A stretch of 64,000 bases of DNA, from assembly GCA_947561715.1 (NCBI GenBank), contig OX387197.1, forward strand, positions 10,475,001 to 10,539,000, read 5' to 3'. Below the pieces are notes generated by a model that worked only from the letters and a program-made list of their open reading frames with translations, had not been told where the DNA came from and searched no databases. Made by a program: the position numbers and the translations under genes. This DNA is from Ascidia mentula (taxonomy: Eukaryota; Chordata; Ascidiacea; Phlebobranchia; Ascidiidae). Shown here one piece after another: positions 47,363-57,769 of this stretch. Positions within the stretch are counted from its first letter, which is position 1. Each line of letters begins with the position of its first letter.

Positions 47363-50105
47363 CTATTTGGACGACTTTAAACGTCGCCAGATGATGAAAG
47401 TCAAAACAAAAATAAATATAACAGCATAAAATCGCCGCCACAAAATCGCATGAAAATAATATTCCAGAAAAAAAGCGCACCATTGGTATACAGCATGGGG
47501 AATTTCAAAAGGTTTAGGTGTCGTCATACAAACCGCGTCCTCTCTTTCATACCAGACTTCGCGCAAGGATTCAACGCGGTGTGATGGCCTGATTCCTTTT
47601 GTTAATTTGATATGTTCGTCTGCGTGTAGCATTAAACATAGCTGACAATACCCGGTTAGCTGCTGTGGTTTTGCCTTGGCGGGCACTTTTTGCCAGTCAA
47701 AAAACTTCGAGTACTCTTTGGGCGAAGTATCTAGGCTCTGGAGCTTTTCTACCAAGTCTTTCGGGTGCAAAAAATCCTCAACGAAAAGAAATGAATTTTT
47801 GGGTAGGACTGCTTCCACGTCACTCCGCTTCGGTCCCCATATTACCGGCACCGCTCCAGAGTGCAGAGCATTCCACCACGTCTTTTCAGTGATGTAATCT
47901 CGACAGTGCAGGGCGTTCTCAAACGAGAGGTAAAACTTGTATTGAGACAAATGTTCCGCCAAATCCAACCAATCACCTGGGATTGTGTGCAGAACACAAG
48001 TTCCGGAAATATCGATGTCCAATCCGAGTTGCAGAAGTTTCTTTACCATTTCCAGTCGTTGGCGCGCACCTTACGTAAAAAAGTGTTTTTGTAAGGTTAT
48101 TTAAATAATCTGATCCAATAAGCAAGACGACACATTTGACGGATGACAACTGTGCTTAGAAAGGGTGGCAAGGCGTGCATTCAAAAAGTTCACTGCGAAG
48201 ACAAAGAAAGGGTCACATCCCTGAACAATGTTTACGAAAATTGCGATGGCCATTTTATAGGGCTATCTATAACGCCTTTTTTATGGACCGTCGAGGGGTA
48301 AAACCCACCTTTTGTGAAAAGACAATCTCCCACCACCCAGGCAACAAGTTTCGTTTTCGAAACCGGAGAATTTCCCTCAGACTTCGGTTTTGTCTTTTCG
48401 ATGTCGGCAATATACGAGTAAGGAAAGTAAATGTCAGCATCTCGCCTGTCCAAAAAAACTGGTTTAGGTTTAAAACAAAACAAACTCAAAATTGCATCGA
48501 CATATTTTTACCTGTAGGTCATAGTCAAATTAAATTGATCATCGTAACCTTCGAAGTCACGTTTATAGTTGTTTAAGGTGGTCCACGGTGTCTCGATGCT
48601 CATCCAGATTAGCAGTTGATCTTCAAAGCTGTTATTTTTCAAAGAAACGATTGTTTACGTGAGGAATTTATCCTTTTTGGCTTTTGTATTTACATGCACT
48701 TGTTCGTTTTTTGAGTTGCAAACTTGTCCTCGACATTTATTATAAACCTGTCCAAATGGATATTAGATAGAAATGCACCTTTTATGATTAACAATGTGTT
48801 ATACTTCTATGTACAAAAAAGCCTTAATAATCATTGAGCGCTGCAGTCAGGTGTGTACACTGTTTTGACTTATATGGTCTCATCATACTTCTATATATAA
48901 TCTAAATATTTTGAACGGTTTACCTCCTGTACACGCGGTTCCTGTCGATAATGTTGAAATCATATATCACTGCATCGGCAGTATCGCGTAGACTGATATT
49001 GTATGACACCTCGCACCGGCCACATATCTTCTCGTTTACTTCAGCAAGACGGTGCATCTGGTAAGGATTTTCCTGCCACACAATCAGCTTTCTGGTTTGT
49101 TCGTGGTGGAGCTGTAACGTTTGAAAATTTCATTTAATCCAGTGTTCCCCAAAGTTGGGTCATCTAAAAGTTTATTTGGGTCGCTTGTTGCCGAGAGCGG
49201 CAAAAAATACTAATTATTATTTGTTAATATCGGTGTTTTGTAGTTCTCTGCATGACTTTTATGCTTGCGTCGCGAGAATTTTTTAATAGAATTTAAAAAT
49301 ATGGAGTTTTCTTTTTAAAGGTTAGGAACAGTTGATTTATTCAACTTTTGAGGCTATAACACAGTTGTTTGTAAAGAATGTTGAGCAGAAAACAGACCTG
49401 GCCCTTGATATAATACACATAATATCAAATAAACACAGTTCCTATATATTCCAAGTTAATTTAGATACGTGGCTGATTTACAATCAGTGGTTTTCAACCG
49501 GGAGACCGTGAAAACTTGCTGATTTGTAGAATTTCGATATATTCACGCAATTACCACAATATAGACCAGAACATATGTTAATAACAGAAGCACTTTTTAC
49601 AACCTTGTTACATTACAAACAAAAACATATTGTAACTTGGGGTGCCGGACTTCAGTCTTAGCGGAAACAACGTGCCTTTTTTCTACCCCGAATTTGCGCC
49701 TGTTTTTTGTGTCACTTTGTGTCATTTACACTTGATGAAGCGAGGGTTACCCGCGAAAGCTCGTGTACGTTATAATGTAAAAGTCGGTTTACCCAACGAG
49801 TACCAAGGCAGGACAACTGAATAAATAAACTTGCATGTACTTACCTTGATTGAGTGACTTGATTCCTTTAATTTTTTTGCAACGGCATTTTCGAAATTAC
49901 CAGAGTTGACGCTTTTTTGGGTATCAGGGTAAGCCCACCACATATTGCTTCCCGCATCGTTCAGTTTGTGTAGGTCGTAACGCAAATACTGCGCTAGGGC
50001 AAACACCAGAAGGCTCGCCACAACCGACAAAAAATGTCTTCCACAAACCCGATGAATTGCACTGGTCGGTTTAAAACAGCAACTATGGTGAATGTTGCGG
50101 ACCAT
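47363..50105 (-). CDS. GT10 alpha-fucosyltransferase-like protein B
   Basis: Tandem paralogue of gene A. Exons 50105-49845, 49111-48924, 48628-48512, 48445-48309 and 48069-47363 join in phase to 469 aa; exon order, phases and the 188/117/137-nt inner exons equal those of A. Signal-anchor near residues 25-40 (FLSVVASLLVFALAQYL), then ADAVIYDF, DQLLIWMSIETPW, NLTMTYRRDADIYFPY, KLVAWVVGDC and an intact donor motif FENALHCRDYITEK. It also ends in a second hydrophobic segment (FYAVIFIFVLTFIIW) plus RRLKSSK. A 165-bp stretch of the last exon is almost identical to gene A while its surroundings are diverged, which suggests gene conversion. Presumed Golgi fucosyltransferase; exact linkage unknown. 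Confidence 0.92.
48840..48888. repeat. Dispersed repeat fragment in gene B intron
   Basis: GCTGCAGTCAG, ACTGTTTTGACTTA, then GGTCTCATCA. Short copy of the family at 2480 and 41233. Confidence 0.5.
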
Positions 50106-52036
50106 TTTACAGACATTACTTTGTTAGTCTGTCCTCAAATTGCTGTTGAGCCAATTGTTAAATCTACAATGCGTCCACAAAGCCGTTAGTGTACAATTGA
50201 TTATCGCATATATTCAATCAAAAGACAAAGTCAAGTAGCCTACTAGCTGGGCAAATGTCGACTGTTTTATAGTACTTTCACAACCACATTTGTTATATGT
50301 TTTAAATAACACGCAAATGTGTGGCTAAATGTTTAAACTAACAAGTAGAACAAAACCTTTCAACAAATCCTTCAAATATCTGTAAACCACTACACATCGC
50401 TTGTTGCTATTTCCATAGTATGGAAGCGGGATGCATAAACTGCTGCTTGACGCCGTTTCTCACAAATGATAGCCAACTCGACAGGAAAGTTCATCAATCA
50501 CAAAAGTCGTGAGACAGTTAAATAAAAATCGGTGCTTGTCAATTGAAGCCTCGCTGAATGCATCCGCGACTGGTTGTAGCTCATATTGGTTTCTGCCAAT
50601 TAACGAGAACTTAATGCGGGGTTAAATCTGCCCGCGTATACAAATATACAACAAGACGCAACCACCTTCCATGCAACCACCGTATTGTAACTGACATTTC
50701 CGAAGTCAATATACTGTAAACTCTGTAGAGCTACCAACGTACATATGGTTTCTGTTCTTTAACCAACGGGAAGGGAGCGGCAAATAACGCACGGTTTTCA
50801 GCATGCGTCATATCATTGCACGATTGGCTCCATACGACGCTCGAAAACATATCTTAATTTTTATATTTGAAGGGGACCCTGGGCCCTTATGCATTCCCTG
50901 GATACGTCAATTTATAAGTATAGGGCGTTAAATGCACAAATTTATGACATATAGGGGCGTTCATAATCGACAGTCTGACTTGCTGACAAACAATAACTTT
51001 CCATGAATGCGGCATTTTTGGGGCAATAATAAAGTTAATTAAAGGTGCTTAATAAATTCGTAAAAACCGTTGTAAGCCAACCATAACTGGAGGATATTGC
51101 TACAATCTGCACAGACTTTTAGTAAACTGCATTTGCCATCATAACATGTAAAAATGTGTGTAAGGTGGAACACAATATCGCAAGTTAATCCTATAAACAG
51201 GAAGATTGAACAATTGCAGTCATGGCCACAGGATTGTGAAATGAGAACATTGCAACCCCAACACGCATTACATCCTCCACGCAGTGCTCGTGTAATGCGC
51301 TGCTGGCCGTAAAGCAAGTTAGTGGCACATATATTGCCGTCACCAAGAAAAAGGGTAAATATTAAAGAACACAACTCATTTTACAATTTATTGTTAATTA
51401 TAAGCTTGTGAAGGAATTAACTTTTAGTGCAAGGCATTGTTGACCTCGTACTTAATGAACTTACAATAAATTGTTTTACTACATGAAATCTACCTAACCA
51501 GCAGCATCTAACCATGTCTTTCCTGTTTATGTTATTTGTAGAACTGAAGCTGCTTTAATAAAAAGCGAAACATGTTTTCTAAAACCAGAAGCGTGGACAC
51601 AAAGTTGTTCTGGTGACATTTAAAATTAATGAACTTACGTTATAAAGTTATTTAGGAGGCCGGGAAGTTCGGCCAGCGCTAAAGCATACGTCTTGTTTGG
51701 AAACGAAACATAACATTTATTGACGCGCATGATAAATATTTGTTCGACAAGCACATTGCGCGATCATTTGAATTTGTACACATGAATGTGGTAATACTTT
51801 GTAAATGCGTGCTTTTTGTAGCGTAATTGTTGTTGGGTATACTCTGGAAAAAGATTTATTAATAAACGTCGGCCTGTACAGCTTGGGAAGTTCCCATTAA
51901 ACAATACTGTACGTCTTTCATTGTACCGAAATTCAATGGGACACAAAGACTTCGCTTCGTACGGACGCTCGACTTATTGTGCTTCGAGTTTTCTAGTTCA
52001 TCTTGAGGTGGTCCGTATTAGAGTAAACAGTATAAG
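50106..52036. other. Intergenic between gene B and the oxidase-like gene
   Basis: 1.9 kb head-to-head spacer between gene B (minus) and the oxidase-like gene (plus), so both promoters should be here. A 111-codon Cys-rich minus frame at 51039-51374 lacks splice or family support and is not called. No transposon recognised. Confidence 0.5.
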
Positions 52037-55000
52037 ATGGAAATGGCATTGGTGCCTATGATTGTTTTAATAGTTTTATTTGTAACGCCAACAATTAAAG
52101 CCAGCTGTCAACTGAAAGGTAAAACTATATGCAGTACTTAGGTATTAAAGCTTTACTTTAAAAGTGGTGTTTGTGAATGCATTTAGGAGGTGATGAATTC
52201 GAACAACCTGTACAGTTCTTCAAATCCCACGGGCAGTTGCAGGTGCGTGAAAACCGATTTAACGTAGGAGGAATGGACATCACCCGGGTTGTCATAGGGA
52301 ACAGCGATAAGGCGGATGGAAACACAGCACTGGCGGGACCCACTGTCAGAGTGCCAGCAAATGCCAAAAACACACGACTTATTCTGGTATGTGTGCAAAT
52401 TTCTAGCAAGCATTCTTTGTATTTTTCTGATTTCCAACACGTATGACCACCAATTGCAGCACATACAAACCACGGATAGATCATGGTGCCGCCATTTCTG
52501 TCAATCGAACATATGCGAAGATGTACCTGCAAATTTTTCCTGCATGCGTCTCCAGCTCTTTCCTGGACCAAGGATCAGCTCTTTTGTCCAGCATGTATGT
52601 GTTTTCAACTAATCCATTGCGACTTGTTCGGCTCCATGTTATCAAAAAGTTTGAGGTTGCTACAACAGCAAACTCAACACAACGATTTTTATGCAGGAAA
52701 ACTACAGTTCATGTTATTATATTAACTTGTGGTGTTGCGTGGTTTTACAGAACCAGCAGGATTTTAGTATTGCTGAAGTAACTTGGTATTCCGCTAATGA
52801 GTGGCAAAATCATATTGCCGGAACGTTCATGTACCGAAGCATGGCGCAGGGTTTCGCGACAAAGCAAGTATGCCTATTTCATATTTTACAGTAGATTTTG
52901 TTTTTTATTTCTATGGAAAATAGTTCTTATCGACGGCCGAACTTAATGTAGGCAGATAGTGGAATGAACGGAATGATAATAATTGAGGACACTGGGAGAA
53001 CGTCATCAAATGCCAACAATCATGTGACGATACCAGACGAGCTGTACAACGTTTCATGCCCTGATAATTGCGGCCATGATGTCCAGTTCCTCTTTCAATC
53101 CACTTTGCAGTATTCTGCCAACGCAACATCACGCGAAATGCCCGATCTACAGTGAGTAACTTGTGTTAGTTGAAAACGAGCAAGGAAAAGGCTGTACACA
53201 CACTGTACCAACCAAATGCAACAAATCAATGGAAACGGCTTGTGCATAGCAAAAGCAACAAAACCAACGCTTGTTTGTGTTATATTTGGTTCAATGGGGG
53301 AGTTCTTGTTACAGAAATTCGATCAACGTTTCCTGTTTGCGTGATCCAGAAAACGGAATCAATTACTTCACAACCAACGGCCTTCTCCACCCAAAGCTGG
53401 AACTCGCCACCGGTCAGATCAAGCGTTTCAGGTAGGAAAGTCAAATGTAGGCAAGGTTGGCGCGTTCCGGTGAGTCACCAAATAAACCTTGGTACCTGTT
53501 TTTGTTTTAAGGTTCGCCAACGGAGGCTCAAACAATACGCTGCAGATAACTATTGAAAACAATGGATGTGAAATAGGGGAAGTCGCCATCGACGGAATAT
53601 ACTTGTCGTCAACTCGCAGTTTGAGGAGCAAACGAACTGTACTTTTTCCGAGTTCAACAGCTGATTGGATCGTAGTTTGCAATACACCGGGCATATATCA
53701 GGTCCAATTTTGTTATACCGTATTTTACGGACCATAAGGCGCAACTTAAATCCTTTTTTTCCTCATAAATTGATCGTGCGCCTTATAAGCCGGTGCGCCT
53801 TATGTATGGATCAAGTAGTGCTTTATTGCCTACACTCAAAACCAGTACCGATACTATTATAAATAAACCACCGTCTTACACAATAAACTACGGTAAAAGC
53901 AACTAGCAACTGTGATATACATACTATTGTGACTTGCTTACATTTGTTACGTAACAAGTTTTTGTTTAATGAGCTTTATACGGTAACCCATACTCCTTAA
54001 AATACGTTGCGTTCTATAGCCCGGTGCGCCTTATGTATGAACAAAAAACTAATCAAAGCAATTTATTGACAGTGCGCCTTATAATCGGGTGCGCTTTATG
54101 GTCCGTAAAATACGGTAATATGAAAAAACGTGATTTCTATGCCACCACGTTTTGAACAGGTTAAATTCTACACGAGGATTAACATCTTCTTATAAAAGGA
54201 ATTTTATGAGTTATTTAACAGGTCTATTTTACTACATTTTCACACCCAATGTCTCACTTCACCTTGCAATAATCAAAGCACATGAAAACACAATATCAAT
54301 TTTAAGGTTTTCGAGCAACTTAAACCTGCATCGCCGCTGTATTTTCATGTGCAGACAAAGAGTATTGTTTTTGAATTCTTTCGTACACAGAACAAACAGA
54401 ACTTATATTAACTTTGCCAGCTGGTGTCCAGAGCAGGCAAAAACGACGATCTGCAAACGTTTGATGGATTGCTCGCTACACTGCGCGTGGTCGGCAACGA
54501 AACAGTCACCAATCTACCACCACTGAACGATTTAAACCTAGTAGATCGGTTAGATAACATTGTGGAGGAATCCCCCAGCTTCGTTGTAGAAACCGGCGTG
54601 AGTGGTCGATTAAATAGGAAAGAGTTCGTCGAAGGACAAGCAGTAAGGTAACGTGAGCTTCAAACATATTTAATTTCATTAGTATGTTATTCGCATTGTT
54701 TAAAGCCTGTGTTTGTCAGACAACATTTTATCCGGAATTTTTGAGTTGGTGTAGTTTTGTTTGGGCGAACACACGCAAAGGTATCAAATTATTGTAGGTT
54801 TACTTGTTTTTGCGCAGTCACATCACAGCAGTCGGAAATATCTCTTGGCTCTTCTATAATACCAACCCAGCGGAAACTTCCATTTTATTTCTGAAAAGGT
54901 TTCCCGTAAAAGTAAGTCGTTATTTCAAGACAGAAAACACGGTTCAATGTTTACTGATGCAGATTACTTTGTGTAACAATTATTCCGGACCGATATCTGT

Positions 55001-56847
55001 ACAAAAAGGATCGAAATGGCAACTGTGCTACAACACATCAGAACACGTAGCCTTACAGCCTTGTTGCAACACTTCAACCGGTTCGCAAAACTTTCGACCA
55101 GGGTGTTTTTATGGCCTGTAAATTTACTATTAATTTTTATGTGATATCAAGAACTGTGCAATGACGTCATTTCATTCAGCGGAGGTTCAACAAAAGCTGG
55201 TGAACAGTTTTTAAATGACGTCAGGTCGGTTGTGGCAATTCCTCCTCTTGGAAATATAACAGTAAGCGTGGAATTTTGGCAAATTTGTTTAGTGCAAAAA
55301 ATTTTAAATTGTATTCATAGTTTTGTGTGGATGTCTAAACCCAATTATTACTGTATGAAAATATTGGACATATTTTAAAAATTATACCAATATTTTGACG
55401 CAAAAACTGCCACGAATTTGGGTACCCAATCAAACGATACATGTTACTGGCCACCATCAGTTATCTAATGTATACAGTATACTGTGAGAACGATTAGAAA
55501 TAAAGTGTACTCTTTGACAAATATAATGTGCACTGTGACCGCCTATATCAATAACTAACTCACAATATCTTATGACATTGTTTTCTAGATTACCTTTAGC
55601 GCTACATATGACGCCACTCAAGTAGAGGTAGGCAGTGTAATACTGCCGGTATGGGATCAAGGCGTTCGTTTAAAGTATTCTGTTCAGTCAAACCCACAAC
55701 ATACTTTGGAGCAAAAAACATGCGAACTGTCATGTTGTTCACCTTGCCAATTGCCTTTTATTTCGCCAATCTTGCTTCCCTGTATACCCTCGACCAAAAC
55801 AGCAACAACAACTACCACAACCACAACAACAACAACTACCACAACCACAACAACAACAACACCTACCACAACAACAACAACACCTACCACAACCACAACA
55901 ACACCCACCACCACAACAGCAGCAGCAACAACAACTACCACTATAATTGATTTGGCCGTGGGGTAAGTTCTACAACAATTGACGCTGAACTCTTTTATCC
56001 CTCGTTTGTTTTGTGTCATTTTTTTGATTGTGTGCCCGACAGAACTTCGCGATTCCCGCAATGTCGCTCATATACAACCCACAACTTTCTCTGAGGTTAA
56101 CTTTCCTATTTTGTGACTATAAAAGGCACGAAGGCTTGATAGCATTTTCTGGCGACTTTTGTTGGCAAAATATTGAACAGTGATAAGTCTGGCATTACAT
56201 TAACTACCCCTGTTGTAATTTATCACAATTACATTCACGTTTCACTAATTTGGCTACGCAATAATGTTGAGAACAACAAGACTATGTCCCATAATGCAGA
56301 ACATGCGTTATATTTAATTTAAGAAGTTTCGGCAGTAACTTGTGGCAGAGCAACGAATTAATAATTGCCAATTTTATTAGTGCAAAACGTTCACGTTGTT
56401 ATGTCACTGAAACTAAGTTGACACCCGTGTTGTCTGAAATTTTGAGGACAAAGTCTGACTTACCTTTACACATTAACATTTTCACGGAACCATGTTAATT
56501 TTGTTTCCAGAATTGTCACAAATATTTGTAGGAAAATATTTTTATTTGGTCTACTTGTGCACAAATGAGGAACTAGTTTGTAAAATATTTTTGCTCTTGC
56601 TTCGTCTAGAATTCCGGGGGGTATACTTGGTGCTGCTGTTCTTGCTGTGATCGGAATATTGATTTGGTACAAAAAGAATCACACTAGCTCAACAAATTCC
56701 AACAACGAGTTGCTGAGAACAAATCACGAAGGGCCAAGTGGGGAAACCCCTGTGAGCAGAAGGTCTGTTGAAACCCGAGAAATGTATCCCATCCATCCCC
56801 AACCACCCAGACGTCTTGAACCGATTCATAAACCCGAAAATTCGTGA
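52037..56847 (+). CDS. Copper-site-less multicopper-oxidase-like type I membrane protein
   Basis: Thirteen exons in phase: 52037-52118, 52187-52386, 52460-52594, 52751-52867, 52952-53151, 53315-53431, 53512-53701, 54421-54647, 54818-54911, 54963-55102, 55180-55261, 55589-55962 and 56610-56847; 731 aa. Signal peptide (MEMALVPMIVLIVLFVTP); three cupredoxin-like domains about 30-205, 210-370 and 370-570; Thr-rich mucin-like stalk about 600-647; membrane segment about 654-674 (GILGAAVLAVIGILIWY); cytoplasmic tail of about 55 residues. The fold call rests on NGLLHPKLELATGQIKRFRF and AIDGIYLSS (domain 2) and IAGTFMYRSMAQ followed by GMNGMIIIEDTG (domain 1). Where oxidases have H-S-H this protein has R-S-M (168-170). 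Where they have H-C-H it has G-S-V (543-545), judged by alignment with the gene at 63226. It should not bind catalytic copper, so it is more likely a receptor, adhesion or scaffold protein. The weak GTCCAA donor after exon 7 is the least certain junction. Confidence 0.75.
53718..54115. mobile_element. MITE with TA target site in oxidase-like gene intron 7
   Basis: A 398-bp element with ends CCGTATTTTACGGACCATAA and its reverse complement, flanked by TA on both sides (53716-53717 and 54116-54117). GTGCGCCTTAT motifs repeat inside in both orientations. No coding frame. The TA flanks fit a Tc1/mariner-like or another TA-targeting family. Confidence 0.75.
55797..55943 (+). repeat. ACA/ACC-rich low-complexity tract coding the Thr stalk
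   Basis: About 49 codons nearly all ACA, ACC or ACT with a few CCT/CCC and GCA, inside exon 12 of the oxidase-like gene. It encodes a Thr stretch likely to carry O-glycans. Length is probably polymorphic. Confidence 0.9.
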
Positions 56848-57769
56848 CGGATGTAAAAATGCCTTTTTTATGCTCAACAAAAGGATATGTTTGAATTGTC
56901 GTGGAAGACATAAGTAGAGCAGAGAGGTTTTGCAACGAAACCGCAAATTGCTATATCGGTTTTTCTTCATGTTTTGATTATCGTTCGCTTTACAACGTAG
57001 TAAAGGACAGAAACTTTATATGCACCACCACCTACCAAGTGTTCTTGTCTTGCCCTCCCGTTATACGCGTATTTTACTAACGCGCAATCGCATTGAACTT
57101 GTAAAAATCTGCGTGGATGTGTTTTTTTATATTACCTATTTCTGTACGCGTTGACAATGTGATCACATATTACGTTATTCTATGCTCACAGAATTTGTAT
57201 GTGTTGTATGTTTGTGTATGTTCCTGCCTATCTACATATATAACACAGGATGATTGGCTAATTAGTAGGACTTCCTTTATATACGCGTTGTATGATGGAC
57301 TTCGTAGCTGTGTTCGCCATAAAATCCGGAAATGCGTCAGATCTATAAACTTTGATTTATGCGAATATAGGCAGTGACAAGTTCAGCTTTTGAAAATGAA
57401 ATGAAAGAAACTATAATTGAACAAGACTTTAAATACAACTGAAACTGATAATACAGAAGTGATACCATGCTTTCGCATAGCAAGGTAGGATCGCCCCATG
57501 CACTGCGCAGGCCCTTTATACTTGGCGATCGCAGCTCTAATGTTCTGATCATAAGGTTCACAGGCTTCGCAGCCAAGGCATTGCAGCCAAGCTAGATCAG
57601 CCTGTGAACTTTATGAAACTGATAATATCAGTAGGCGAAATTAATATTTCTGTTCGTCAAATTAAAAGCTTGTGACGCTGATCGTCTGTCACTCTCTTCG
57701 AGTGTTTTGGACGAAAAAAACTAATAGTTGCTAAACACTAACCTGTTGGGTTGTGATGCCAAGGTTGTG
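56848..57769. other. Intergenic before fucosyltransferase-like gene C
   Basis: 0.9 kb between tandem plus-strand genes. It holds an inverted repeat near 57550-57625 (AAGGTTCACAGGCT against AGCCTGTGAACTTT) whose centre GCATTGCAGCCAAGC also occurs at about 42995 in an intron of gene A, so it is a dispersed repeat. No other feature seen. Confidence 0.5.

Noticed and set aside
51039-51374. 111-codon Cys-rich minus-strand frame
   Set aside because: No signal peptide, no splice partners, no recognisable Cys pattern; probably chance.
55684-56061. 125-codon minus-strand frame with a poly-Val stretch
   Set aside because: Antisense of the Thr-coding ACA/ACC tract.
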